Assembly: GCA_964621905.1 (NCBI GenBank)
Contig: CAZUNG010000001.1
Coordinates: 358,830-422,829, forward strand
DNA: 64,000 nucleotides
From: Ruminococcus_G sp964621905
GTDB taxonomy: Bacteria; Bacillota; Clostridia; Lachnospirales; Lachnospiraceae
Direction of reading: 5' to 3'
Shown here: piece by piece, positions 25,812 to 34,777 of the stretch
Layout: every line of letters starts with the position of its first letter
How positions within the stretch are numbered: position 1 is the stretch's first letter
Position numbers and translations under genes: made by a program
The notes under the pieces: model-generated
What the model saw: the letters and a program-made list of their open reading frames with translations, nothing else
Told to the model about the DNA's origin: nothing
Database searches by the model: none

Positions 25812-27191
25812 GTGAATAAAAAAAGTATATGGACCTCATACAGCGAAGAGCAGAAACAAGAACTGCAGAAAGTCTGCGAACAGTACAAAGCTTACCTGAC
25901 AGCCGGAAAAACCGAGCGCGAATGCGTCAGCCTTATGATACAAGAAGCGAAATCTCACGGGTACCGAAATCTGCGGGATGTGATTGCGAACAACGAAAAG
26001 CTGAATCCTCAGGACCGTGTATATATTGAAAAAATGGGAAAGACCATTTTATTCTTTCAGGTGGGGGAGGAGGCGCTGGAGCATGGAATGAATATTCTCG
26101 GCGCCCATATCGACTCCCCGCGTCTGGATGTCAAGCAGGTTCCACTCTACGAAAAATCAGAACTGGCCTATCTGGATGCCCATTATTACGGCGGCATCAA
26201 AAAATATCAATGGCTTGCGATTCCGCTCGCGATACACGGAGTGGTTGTAAAAAAAGACGGAACCGTCGTTAACATTGCGATCGGAGAAAAAGAGTCAGAT
26301 CCCGTATTCGTCATGTCAGATCTTCTTGTGCATCTCTCCTCAAAACAAATGAAACAAAATGCAGGCGCCATTATCGACGGAGAACAGATGGATCTTCTGA
26401 TCGGCAATATGCCGCTTAACGCAGAAGAAAAAGAGAGCGTAAAGCTTGGAACACTGAATATTTTAGAGGAAGCGTACGGTATTACGGAAGAAGACTTCAT
26501 GTCCGCTGAACTGGAAATTGTGCCCGCCGGAGCTGCCAGGGACTGCGGCCTGGACCGCAGTATGGTCATGGGTTACGGCCAGGATGACAGGGTATGTGCA
26601 TTTACTTCCTTTATGGCGATGATGGAACTAAAGGAGGTCCAAAAGACCTGCTGCTGCATTCTGACTGATAAAGAAGAGATCGGCAGCGTAGGGGCTACCG
26701 GTATGCATTCGCGGTTTTTCGAGAATGCCGCCGCAGAGCTGATGGCATGTACAAAGGGATATTCCGAATTAAAACTCAGACGAGCACTGGAAAACTCCAG
26801 AATGTTGTCCTCAGATGTCAGCGCCGCATACGATCCAATGTTTGCAGAAGTTTTTGAGGATAAAAATTCCGCTTACTTTTCACGCGGCATCGTATTCAAC
26901 AAATATACGGGAAGCCGTGGTAAAAGCGGCAGCAATGACGCAAACCCGGAATACATCGCGGCCCTTCGCGCAATTCTGGATAAAAATTCTGTCTATTACC
27001 AGACAGCAGAGCTCGGAAAAGTTGACGCTGGAGGCGGCGGAACGATTGCCTATATCATGGCAAACTACGGAATGGATGTGATTGACTGCGGAGTGGCGGT
27101 ACTCTGTATGCATGCCCCGTGGGAAGTGGCAAGCAAGGCGGATATCTATGAGGCTGTTAAGTGCTACCGCAGTTTTTTGAGGGAAGCGTAG
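25812..27191 (+). CDS. M18 family aminopeptidase
   Basis: A 459-residue dinuclear zinc aminopeptidase of the aspartyl aminopeptidase/aminopeptidase I type. Metal and catalytic motifs are visible: GAHIDSPRLDVK (His and Asp near residues 100), TDKEEIGSVGATG (Glu pair near 285), NDANPEY and the last ligand in CMHAPWEVASK near 437. I choose the GTG at 25812 because AGGAGGG lies 7 bases before it; the open frame extends upstream from 25710 but without a ribosome site. It likely degrades peptides with acidic or neutral N-termini in the cytosol. Confidence 0.92.
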   Translation: MNKKSIWTSYSEEQKQELQKVCEQYKAYLTAGKTERECVSLMIQEAKSHGYRNLRDVIANNEKLNPQDRVYIEKMGKTILFFQVGEEALEHGMNILGAHIDSPRLDVKQVPLYEKSELAYLDAHYYGGIKKYQWLAIPLAIHGVVVKKDGTVVNIAIGEKESDPVFVMSDLLVHLSSKQMKQNAGAIIDGEQMDLLIGNMPLNAEEKESVKLGTLNILEEAYGITEEDFMSAELEIVPAGAARDCGLDRSMVMGYGQDDRVCAFTSFMAMMELKEVQKTCCCILTDKEEIGSVGATGMHSRFFENAAAELMACTKGYSELKLRRALENSRMLSSDVSAAYDPMFAEVFEDKNSAYFSRGIVFNKYTGSRGKSGSNDANPEYIAALRAILDKNSVYYQTAELGKVDAGGGGTIAYIMANYGMDVIDCGVAVLCMHAPWEVASKADIYEAVKCYRSFLREA

Positions 27192-27227
27192 CAATAAAAA
27201 GAAACGGCAAAGACTCCAAAACATCGT

Positions 27228-27256
27228 TTGTATATCGAAAAAACCTATGGTATAAT
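27228..27256 (+). promoter_or_regulatory. Probable sigma-A promoter for uppP
   Basis: TATAAT (27251-27256) is consensus; TTGTAT (27228-27233) sits 17 bases upstream as a weak -35 about 60 bases before the uppP ATG. Confidence 0.6.
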
Positions 27257-27291
27257 ATTGAAGGGTATGACAATAAGGGTGGTTTAAAAAA

Positions 27292-28167
27292 ATGAGTTTA
27301 TTACAGGCAATACTTATGGGGATGATACAGGGATGTACGGAGTTTCTGCCGGTCAGCAGTTCCGGACACCTGTCAATTTTGAAACATGTGCTGCATATGC
27401 AGACGGATACGGGGATTTTATTTAATGTAATGCTGCATGTCGGAACTTTGACAGCAGTTTTTGTTACGTTTTGGGCTGATATCAAACGTCTGTTTTTTGA
27501 ATCAATCCGAATGATCCGGGATCTATGTACAAACGGACGGATCTATTTTCAAAATCTGACAGACAACAAAGAGCGCAGATACCAGAAAATCGTACATAAC
27601 AATTACCGTAAATTTATCATGTTGATTGTGATATCGACAATCCCGACATTTATCATAGGCGCATTGATGAATAATCTGGCTGTTCAGGCTTTTGATTCCC
27701 TGATCGCCGCAGGCATCGGCCTTTACATCACAAGTGTCCTGCTGCTGGTTGTGGATTATAACAAAGAAGGAAAAAAGCTTCCGCGGGAGGTTGGTTATGG
27801 CTATGCACTTCTTATCGGTGTCTGCCAGGGATTCGCTGTATTTCCAGGCATTTCACGCTCCGGTGTTACGATAGCGGCCTGCCTGCTCTGTGGATTTCAC
27901 AAAAAGTTTTCAATAAAATATTCCTTTATCATGTCGATTCCGGCCGTCATTGGTGCAGCTGTATGGGAACTGAAAGACATTCCAAAGATTTCATTCAGCG
28001 CATCCTCTTTTTTTTATGGACTGGCGGGCGTCGTAAGTGCAGCAGTTGTCGGATTTTTCAGTATTAAAATCATGCTGCATCTGATCAAAAAGAGTAAATT
28101 CCGGTTTTTTGCACTGTACTGTTTTTTGATCGGAACAGTTGCAATTGTATGCAATTATATCTTATGA
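27292..28167 (+). CDS. uppP: Undecaprenyl-diphosphate phosphatase (BacA/UppP)
   Basis: A 291-residue membrane enzyme releasing undecaprenyl phosphate for cell-wall synthesis and giving bacitracin tolerance. The first signature is MIQGCTEFLPVSSSGHLSI (residues 11-29), containing the catalytic Glu and Ser-rich loop. The second inverted-repeat signature is GVCQGFAVFPGISRSGVTIA near 182. About eight hydrophobic segments are seen. Residues 75-105 form a longer polar loop than in short homologues. GGTGG lies about 10 bases before the ATG. Confidence 0.95.
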   Translation: MSLLQAILMGMIQGCTEFLPVSSSGHLSILKHVLHMQTDTGILFNVMLHVGTLTAVFVTFWADIKRLFFESIRMIRDLCTNGRIYFQNLTDNKERRYQKIVHNNYRKFIMLIVISTIPTFIIGALMNNLAVQAFDSLIAAGIGLYITSVLLLVVDYNKEGKKLPREVGYGYALLIGVCQGFAVFPGISRSGVTIAACLLCGFHKKFSIKYSFIMSIPAVIGAAVWELKDIPKISFSASSFFYGLAGVVSAAVVGFFSIKIMLHLIKKSKFRFFALYCFLIGTVAIVCNYIL

Positions 28168-28219
28168 TATCAGCTTTAAAAGATTAAAACATCATGAATA
28201 CAAAGGGGAGCAATAGGTT

Positions 28220-30658
28220 ATGGCAGCAACGCAGAAAAAAAAGCCTGTCCGGAAAAACACGCGGCAGACGAACAAAAGATCGACGGCTAAACGTACCGCA
28301 GCAAAAAACAGCAGTCCGATTTACCAGGATATTATTGTCCTGGTTGTGCTGGCAGTTTCCATCGTACTGTTCATCAGCAATTTTGGAATCGGAGGAGTGG
28401 TCGGCAATGCAGTCAGCGCTTTCTTTTTTGGTATCTTTGGTCTGATGGCTTATGTTTTTCCGGCACTTTTATTTGCCGGAACGGCATTCTATATATCCAA
28501 TCATAAAAATTCTCTGATTTTCCGAAAAATGACAGGTCTGATCGGAAGTATCTTTTTTCTGTGCGGATTTCTCCATCTTCTGACGGTCGGAGACGGCGGA
28601 TATACGCTGATCGAAAGCTTTAAACTGTGTGCCAAAGAGAAAATTGGCGGCGGCATCACCGGAGCTTTTGAAGCATGGCTGTTTGGTCTCGCGTTCGGAG
28701 ATATCGGCGCATATGTAATCGTCATCGCCGGTCTTGTGATTTCAGCGATCATCATGACACAAAAACCGGTAATTTCTTCACTTCGGAAATACAGTTCGCA
28801 GGCATATCAAAGTGCTTCAAAAGCACATCAGGAATACAAAGAAAACAAACCACAGCGCGAGGAGGCCAAGAAGGCAAGACGCCAGAAGGCGGAAGTGGAC
28901 TTCAATCTGAAAGAGGATGCAGTCACTGAGCCGGCTCAGTCAGACGCGCCAAAAGAAATTAAAACCCTCAGTTTTCTCGATGAGCTTACTTTACAAAAAG
29001 AAACAGACCGCGGGGATACTCAGCCGGTTCCGGCTGTATTTCATCCGGATGACGCCAGGATACCAGCTTTTGATGAAACACCACAGCCGCAGAAGAAGAA
29101 GCGCGCATCGAAAAAAGAAGTACAGGGAAGTGTCCGTGAAATCAAAGACGAACTCAATGAAAAACCTGATGAAAAGCCAAATGTGGAAGAAGAGTATCAG
29201 TTTCCTCCAATTTCGCTTCTCTCAAAAGGAAGCGGAGGAAAGACTACGAATTCGGCCCAGTCACTGAAAGCCACCGCTTTGAAACTTCAGCAGACGCTGA
29301 AAAATTTCGGTGTGAATGTCACGATCAGTGATATCAGCTGCGGACCAACGGTCACACGCTATGAACTGCAGCCGGATCAAGGTGTCAAAGTAAGCCGGAT
29401 CGTAAATCTGGCAGATGATATCAAACTGAATCTGGCAGCTGCCGACATCCGGATCGAAGCGCCGATTCCAGGAAAAGCGGCGGTAGGCATAGAAGTGCCA
29501 AACAAGACAAACAGTGCCGTGCTGCTCCGTGAGCTGTTGGAATCAGACGCTTTTCAGGAACATCCATCTTCCATTGCTTTTGCCGTCGGAAAAGACATTG
29601 CGGGCCAGCCGGTGATCTCGGATATTGCAAAAATGCCGCATCTGCTGATCGCGGGGGCAACGGGTTCCGGTAAATCCGTCTGCATCAACACGCTGATTAT
29701 GAGTATTCTGTACAAGGCGAACCCGGAAGATGTCAAACTGATCATGATCGATCCAAAAGTAGTTGAGCTCAGTGTCTATAACGGCATTCCGCATCTTTAC
29801 ATCCCCGTTGTAACGGAACCGAAAAAAGCGGCCGGTGCTCTGAACTGGGCGGTGGCAGAAATGACGGAACGCTACAATAAATTTGCAGAATACAATGTGC
29901 GTGATCTCAAAGGTTATAATGCCAAAATCAGCAAAATATCCGGAATTGATGACGATACAAAGCCAAAGAAAATGCCCCAGGTCGTGATCATCGTGGACGA
30001 GCTTGCAGATCTTATGATGGTGGCTCCGGGAGAAGTGGAAGACGCCATCTGCCGCCTGGCACAGCTGGCAAGGGCAGCCGGCATTCACCTGATCATTGCG
30101 ACACAGCGGCCTTCTGTTAACGTTATTACCGGTCTTATCAAAGCGAATATGCCGTCACGTATTGCATTTTCTGTCTCTTCCGGAGTCGATTCCAGAACAA
30201 TCCTGGATATGAACGGAGCCGAAAAACTGCTGGGAAAAGGCGATATGTTATTCTATCCACAGGGATATCAGAAACCGGCCCGCGTGCAGGGATCGTTTGT
30301 CTCGGATAAAGAAGTGGCAGATGTCGTGGAGTTTCTTGCGAAGACACACGGTGTATCGGAATATGATTCTGAAGTTGAGGATAAAATCAATCATCACAGT
30401 ACTTCCGGGCCTTCCGGAACAGACACAGCAGGGGATCGTGACGAATATTTTATCCAGGCCGGGCGTTTCATCATTGAAAAGGAGAAAGCATCGATTGGAA
30501 TGCTCCAGCGGATGTTTAAAATCGGATTCAACCGCGCTGCCAGAGTTATGGATCAGCTCAGTGATGCTGGTGTGGTAGGACCTGAGGAAGGAACAAAACC
30601 CAGAAAAATCCTGATGAGTATGGAAGAATTCGAAAATTATATTGAAGAATCCCTGTAA
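28220..30658 (+). CDS. spoIIIE: FtsK/SpoIIIE family DNA translocase
   Basis: An 812-residue septal DNA pump. A basic N-terminus precedes four membrane helices (about residues 38-180) and a Lys/Glu-rich linker (190-330). The motor carries Walker A GATGSGKSV near residue 479 and Walker B VIIVDELADLMM near 593, followed by ATQRPSVNVITG. A C-terminal winged-helix gamma domain (from about 745; FIIEKEKASIGMLQRMFKIG) reads polarity sequences. The length fits SpoIIIE of spore formers, which pumps the chromosome into the forespore. GGGGAG lies 9 bases before the ATG. Confidence 0.93.
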   Translation: MAATQKKKPVRKNTRQTNKRSTAKRTAAKNSSPIYQDIIVLVVLAVSIVLFISNFGIGGVVGNAVSAFFFGIFGLMAYVFPALLFAGTAFYISNHKNSLIFRKMTGLIGSIFFLCGFLHLLTVGDGGYTLIESFKLCAKEKIGGGITGAFEAWLFGLAFGDIGAYVIVIAGLVISAIIMTQKPVISSLRKYSSQAYQSASKAHQEYKENKPQREEAKKARRQKAEVDFNLKEDAVTEPAQSDAPKEIKTLSFLDELTLQKETDRGDTQPVPAVFHPDDARIPAFDETPQPQKKKRASKKEVQGSVREIKDELNEKPDEKPNVEEEYQFPPISLLSKGSGGKTTNSAQSLKATALKLQQTLKNFGVNVTISDISCGPTVTRYELQPDQGVKVSRIVNLADDIKLNLAAADIRIEAPIPGKAAVGIEVPNKTNSAVLLRELLESDAFQEHPSSIAFAVGKDIAGQPVISDIAKMPHLLIAGATGSGKSVCINTLIMSILYKANPEDVKLIMIDPKVVELSVYNGIPHLYIPVVTEPKKAAGALNWAVAEMTERYNKFAEYNVRDLKGYNAKISKISGIDDDTKPKKMPQVVIIVDELADLMMVAPGEVEDAICRLAQLARAAGIHLIIATQRPSVNVITGLIKANMPSRIAFSVSSGVDSRTILDMNGAEKLLGKGDMLFYPQGYQKPARVQGSFVSDKEVADVVEFLAKTHGVSEYDSEVEDKINHHSTSGPSGTDTAGDRDEYFIQAGRFIIEKEKASIGMLQRMFKIGFNRAARVMDQLSDAGVVGPEEGTKPRKILMSMEEFENYIEESL

Positions 30659-30695
30659 TTGTCTTATGATAAAAGAGTGAAGTAAAGGGAATATA

Positions 30696-30712
30696 GCCGC
30701 AGCTTATGCGGC
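30696..30712 (+). other. Small hairpin in the leader of the zinc-ribbon/TPR gene
   Basis: GCCGCA (30696-30701) pairs perfectly with TGCGGC (30707-30712) immediately before the GGGAGG ribosome site at 30715-30720. No T-tract follows, so it is a leader structure rather than a terminator. Confidence 0.4.
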
Positions 30713-30725
30713 ATGGGAGGAAAGG

Positions 30726-31877
30726 ATGAGATGTTCATATTGCGGTGCCCCGGTAGAAAAGGGAAGGGTTTTCTGCCTGAACTGCGGAGAAGAGATACAA
30801 TGGGTACCTGAATATCATGCGATTGGTTCCTATCGTTCCAACGAACAGTCAAATCAGCAGCGTGTATCCGAGGAGAGTACTTATCCGCGGATGCAGCCAG
30901 TACAGAAAGAGCCGGAAAAAAAGTCTGAAAAACCCGAGAAACCGAGAAAGAAGAAATGGCCGTTTGTACTTGTATTTCTGCTGGCTGTTACGGCGGCTGT
31001 TGTGGGTATCTTACTATATCAGGAGTATACGAGACAGCAGCAGTATCAATCGTTTGATTACCAATACGAGATGGCCCGGGAAACATGGCAGGATCACAAT
31101 AACACCGATGCCATCAGTTATATTGAACGCGCAGTCACCTTAGACGGTGAAAGCATAGATGCAAAGATTCTGAAAGCAAAGATTCTGTATGATCTTGGAC
31201 AAAAAGAGAAAAGTGCCGAATTTTTGCAGTCCGTAATTGAGACACATACCGACAGTGAAGAAGCGTACGCGTTGCTGCTTCAGATTTATGAAGAATCCGG
31301 CGACACGGATGCGATCAGATATCTCGTAGAACACATCACCGATGCGGATATCAAACGCACATTTTTTGAATACCTGCCGGTAGAAGTTTTGTTTACCCCT
31401 GTCGCTGGGAATTATCAGGAGTTCCTGACCGTTGAACTTTATACAGAAGGTACACAAAAATGTATCATTTATTATACGACAGACGGGACCATACCGACGG
31501 AAGAGAGTGAGCCCTACAAAGTCGGCATTCCACTGACTGAGGGAACAACGACAATTAAAGCGGTCGCGGTTAATGAACGGGATATTCCGGGAGATGTAAA
31601 AAGCAGTACTTATGAAATTGAAATACCGGTGCCGGATGTACCTGTGATCTCGCCGGCTTCCGGGGAGTATCAAAGCTCATCCGCACCACAGATCGAGATC
31701 ACCGTTCCGGAGGGATGTACAGCCTACTATTCGTTTAATGAAAAACCTACGACAGAGAGCACACCCTACGCAGGACCGGTAGATATGCCGCGGGGGGAAT
31801 CTACTTTTTATGCGGTCATCGTGAATCAGAACGGAAAAGAAAGCTATCCCGGAAGTGCCACTTACGTCGTGAAATAA
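30726..31877 (+). CDS. Zinc-ribbon, single-TM, TPR and chitobiase-C-like repeat protein
   Basis: A 383-residue protein with a modular layout. An N-terminal zinc ribbon has cysteine pairs CSYC and CLNC within residues 3-20. A Pro/Lys/Glu-rich stretch leads to one membrane helix (about 78-98). A TPR-like helical region follows (about 105-210, EMARETWQDHNNTDAISYIERA). Two repeats resembling the chitobiase/beta-hexosaminidase C-terminal domain end the protein: IIYYTTDGTIPTEESEPY near 245 and TAYYSFNEKPTTESTPY near 335. The topology places the repeats outside the cell. Function is unknown; envelope sensing or carbohydrate contact is a guess. GGGAGG precedes the ATG. Confidence 0.82.
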   Translation: MRCSYCGAPVEKGRVFCLNCGEEIQWVPEYHAIGSYRSNEQSNQQRVSEESTYPRMQPVQKEPEKKSEKPEKPRKKKWPFVLVFLLAVTAAVVGILLYQEYTRQQQYQSFDYQYEMARETWQDHNNTDAISYIERAVTLDGESIDAKILKAKILYDLGQKEKSAEFLQSVIETHTDSEEAYALLLQIYEESGDTDAIRYLVEHITDADIKRTFFEYLPVEVLFTPVAGNYQEFLTVELYTEGTQKCIIYYTTDGTIPTEESEPYKVGIPLTEGTTTIKAVAVNERDIPGDVKSSTYEIEIPVPDVPVISPASGEYQSSSAPQIEITVPEGCTAYYSFNEKPTTESTPYAGPVDMPRGESTFYAVIVNQNGKESYPGSATYVVK

Positions 31878-31964
31878 GAATAATCCAACATACAAATGAC
31901 ATTCTGCATGGGGGACACAGTAGAAGTCGTATGAAAATATCAATAAGATTAAGAGGAGGAAGTT

Positions 31965-32852
31965 ATGTACAAGATTCGAGAAGCAAAACAACTTACGGAC
32001 AACATTTTCCTTATGAATGTTGAAGCGCCGCGTGTTGCAAGACACTGTCATCCGGGTCAGTTCATCATCGTAAAGATTGATGAAGAGGGGGAGCGTATTC
32101 CGCTCACAATCTGCGATTATGACAGTGAAGAGGGTACGGTCACAATCGTATTCCAGATTGTGGGAGCATCAACACTTCAGATGTCAAAACTGAAGACCGG
32201 CGATGCATTCGCTGATTTTGTCGGACCTCTTGGCAAGCCTTCTGAATTGATAGAAGAAGACATTGAATCACTGAAAAACAAAAAAATTCTGTTTGTGGCA
32301 GGCGGTGTTGGAACGGCACCCGTTTACCCTCAGGTAAAATGGCTTCATGAGCGGGGAATCACAGCGGACGCCATTGTCGGAGCTAAGACAAAGGACCTCG
32401 TTATCCTTGAAAAAGAGATGGAAGGAGTAAGTAATCTGTACATAACCACAGACGACGGTTCTTATAAGAGAAAAGGCATGGTTACAGAAGTGATCAAAGA
32501 TCTCGTACAGAACCAGGGGAAAACATATGATGTAGTTGTTGCAATCGGACCGATGATTATGATGAAATTCGTCTGTCTGCTGACAAAGGAGCTTGGACTT
32601 CACACGATTGTCAGCATGAATCCTATCATGGTGGACGGAACCGGTATGTGCGGAGCCTGCCGCCTAACGGTTGGCGATGAAGTGAAATTTGCCTGCGTTG
32701 ACGGACCGGAATTCGATGGTCATCTGGTAAATTTTGATGAAGCGATGAAAAGACAGCAGCTGTATAAAACAGAAGAGGGCCGTGCTTATCTGAAAGAAAA
32801 AGAAGGCGATACTCATCACGGCGGATGCGGACATTGCGGAGGTGAAGAATAA
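31965..32852 (+). CDS. nfnA: NADH-dependent reduced ferredoxin:NADP+ oxidoreductase subunit A
   Basis: A 295-residue flavoprotein of the dihydroorotate dehydrogenase electron-transfer subunit family. An FAD-binding domain (PGQFIIVKIDEEGERIPLTI near residue 28) and an NAD-binding domain (VAGGVGTAPVYPQ near 112) precede a [2Fe-2S] segment with cysteines in GTGMCGACRLTVGD, FACVDGP and the C-terminal HGGCGHCGG. With its partner it bifurcates electrons between ferredoxin, NADH and NADP+. AGGAGGA precedes the ATG. Its stop overlaps the next start by one base, a coupled pair. Confidence 0.9.
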   Translation: MYKIREAKQLTDNIFLMNVEAPRVARHCHPGQFIIVKIDEEGERIPLTICDYDSEEGTVTIVFQIVGASTLQMSKLKTGDAFADFVGPLGKPSELIEEDIESLKNKKILFVAGGVGTAPVYPQVKWLHERGITADAIVGAKTKDLVILEKEMEGVSNLYITTDDGSYKRKGMVTEVIKDLVQNQGKTYDVVVAIGPMIMMKFVCLLTKELGLHTIVSMNPIMVDGTGMCGACRLTVGDEVKFACVDGPEFDGHLVNFDEAMKRQQLYKTEEGRAYLKEKEGDTHHGGCGHCGGEE

Positions 32853-34240
32853 TGGCAGATGTATTAAAAAAAGTTCCGGTAAGAGAACAGGAGCCAAAGG
32901 TCAGAGCAACCAACTTTGAAGAAGTATGTTATGGATATAATCGCGAAGAGGCCGTGGAAGAAGCGGGGCGCTGCATTAACTGCAAGAATGCCAAATGCAT
33001 CACAGGCTGTCCGGTATCGATCGATATCCCCTCTTTTATCTCACAGGTAAAGGAAGGAAACATCGAAGAGGCTTATCAGATTATCAGCAAATCAAGTGCA
33101 CTTCCCGCAGTCTGCGGACGTGTATGCCCTCAGGAAAGCCAATGTGAAGGAAAATGTATCCGCGGCATTAAAGGTGAACCGGTGTCCATTGGGAAACTGG
33201 AACGTTTTGTTGCTGACTGGGCAAAAGAAAACGGAATCAAACCGAATGCTCCGACTGAAAAAAACGGACATAAAGTGGCTGTGATCGGGTCGGGACCGGC
33301 AGGTCTGACCTGCGCAGGAGATCTGGCAAAACTGGGCTATGACGTGACGATATTTGAAGCACTTCATAAACCAGGCGGTGTGCTCGTATACGGCATACCG
33401 GAGTTTCGTCTTCCAAAAGACAAAGTCGTTGCTGAAGAAGTTGCGAACGTGATATCTCTTGGCGTGAAGATTGAGACGAATGTTATTATTGGAAAATCAA
33501 CAACCATCGATGAACTTCTCACGGAAGAGGGATTTGAAGCGGTATTCATCGGTTCCGGTGCAGGTCTTCCAATGTTTATGGGAATTCCAGGTGAAAATGC
33601 AAACGGTGTCTTTTCAGCAAACGAATATCTGACAAGAAATAACCTGATGAAAGCATTTCGTGATGATTATAAAACACCGATTATGGTCGGAAAAAAAGTA
33701 GCCGTAGTGGGCGGCGGTAATGTGGCAATGGATGCCGCAAGGACTGCACTTCGTCTCGGTGCTGAAGTACATATCATTTACAGAAGAAGTGAAGCGGAAC
33801 TTCCCGCACGTGTGGAAGAAGTGCATCACGCAAAAGAAGAAGGCGTTCATTTCAACCTTCTGACCAACCCAACGGAGATTCTCGTCAATGACAATGACTG
33901 GGTGCGCGGAATCAGATGCATCCGCATGGAACTCGGTGAACCTGACGAATCAGGAAGAAGACGTCCGGTTGAAATCCCGGGATCAGAGTTTGAGATTGAA
34001 GCAGATACGGTAATCATGTCCCTTGGAACATCACCGAATCCGCTGATTTCTTCCACTACCTACGGACTGGATGTCAACAGAAGAAAATGTATTATTGCTG
34101 ATGAGGAATTTGGAAAGACCTCAAAAGACGGTGTATTTGCCGGAGGCGATGCGGTGACAGGTGCAGCTACCGTAATCCTGGCAATGGGCGCCGGACGTGC
34201 AGGAGCCAGAGGAATCCACGAATACCTTTCAGCGAAATAA
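32852..34240 (+). CDS. nfnB: NADPH-dependent glutamate synthase-like NfnB subunit
   Basis: A 462-residue protein of the glutamate synthase small-subunit family (often called GltA). N-terminal cysteines for two [4Fe-4S] clusters occur in CINCKNAKCITGCPV and CGRVCPQESQCEGKC (residues 43-105). An FAD site is seen at VIGSGPAGLTCAGDLAK near 145 and an NADPH site at VVGGGNVAMDAARTA near 285. No large glutamate synthase subunit is next to it; the nfnA neighbour makes NfnAB the better call. It would supply NADPH in this anaerobe. Confidence 0.9.
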   Translation: MADVLKKVPVREQEPKVRATNFEEVCYGYNREEAVEEAGRCINCKNAKCITGCPVSIDIPSFISQVKEGNIEEAYQIISKSSALPAVCGRVCPQESQCEGKCIRGIKGEPVSIGKLERFVADWAKENGIKPNAPTEKNGHKVAVIGSGPAGLTCAGDLAKLGYDVTIFEALHKPGGVLVYGIPEFRLPKDKVVAEEVANVISLGVKIETNVIIGKSTTIDELLTEEGFEAVFIGSGAGLPMFMGIPGENANGVFSANEYLTRNNLMKAFRDDYKTPIMVGKKVAVVGGGNVAMDAARTALRLGAEVHIIYRRSEAELPARVEEVHHAKEEGVHFNLLTNPTEILVNDNDWVRGIRCIRMELGEPDESGRRRPVEIPGSEFEIEADTVIMSLGTSPNPLISSTTYGLDVNRRKCIIADEEFGKTSKDGVFAGGDAVTGAATVILAMGAGRAGARGIHEYLSAK

Positions 34241-34254
34241 AAGGAGGTATCATT

Positions 34255-34410
34255 ATGGCCAATGATGCAAAATGCAGTAATGACAGACCGTGCAGCTGTC
34301 CCAATACCAGCTGTGTAAACCATGGAAAATGTTGTGCATGTGTGGCTCATCACAGGGATGTGTACGGCGGCATCCCCAATTGTTTCAAGAAAGAAGATTC
34401 GGAGGACTGA
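34255..34410 (+). CDS. Small Cys-rich protein (DUF6485-like), 51 aa
   Basis: A 51-residue protein with nine cysteines, starting MANDAKCSNDRPCSCPNTSC and continuing with HGKCCACVAHHR. This spacing of Cys pairs with His residues suggests a metal-binding knuckle and resembles the DUF6485-type family. GGAGG lies 9 bases before the ATG, a strong site. It begins 14 bases after nfnB and is followed 2 bases later by a second Cys-rich gene with a matching motif. A role linked to redox or metal handling is inferred only from position and cysteines. Confidence 0.75.
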   Translation: MANDAKCSNDRPCSCPNTSCVNHGKCCACVAHHRDVYGGIPNCFKKEDSED

Positions 34411-34412
34411 AG

Positions 34413-34706
34413 ATGAAGATTGATGGCAACGATTTGATGAAACAGGAAATCAAGGCATCCAAAGCAGGTAATGAGGATGAATCCTGGCGTCTGAAACAGG
34501 AATTTTTAAAACAGGTGCGTGAAAATGGAGATCATTGTTCATGCCCGGAAGCTTGTCCGCACCACGGAAACTGTTTTGAGTGCGTGACGCTGCACCGCGG
34601 TCATCAGGACCACCTGCCCTACTGTATGTGGGAGATGGTAAACCAGAAGATGGAAGCAGTCTCTCAGCTGACAGAAGGTTCTTTCTGCAGCAGATGTAAA
34701 GAATAA
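34413..34706 (+). CDS. Cys-rich hypothetical protein, 97 aa
   Basis: The product begins MKIDGNDLMKQEIKASKAGN, has a charged helical first half, then a Cys-rich block CSCPEACPHHGNCFECVTLHR and a final CSRCKE. The block aligns by eye with the 51-aa protein just upstream (C-x-CP...C...HG-x-C..CV...HR), so the pair probably arose by duplication. I start at 34413, where GGAGG lies within the end of the preceding gene 8 bases upstream; the open frame reaches upstream but overlaps that gene. A terminator follows. Function unknown. Confidence 0.75.
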   Translation: MKIDGNDLMKQEIKASKAGNEDESWRLKQEFLKQVRENGDHCSCPEACPHHGNCFECVTLHRGHQDHLPYCMWEMVNQKMEAVSQLTEGSFCSRCKE

Positions 34707-34717
34707 CCGTCGTCAAA

Positions 34718-34763
34718 ATAACGGAATGCTGCACTTTGAAGATGTGGCATTCCGTTATCTTTT
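34718..34763 (+). terminator. Intrinsic terminator after the Cys-rich pair
   Basis: A perfect 12-bp stem (34718-34729 with 34747-34758), extended by CAC/GTG inside, is followed by CTTTT. It lies just before the rlmH ribosome site, so rlmH is read through from upstream or has its own weak promoter. Confidence 0.75.
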
Positions 34764-34777
34764 ATGGGAGTATCGTT

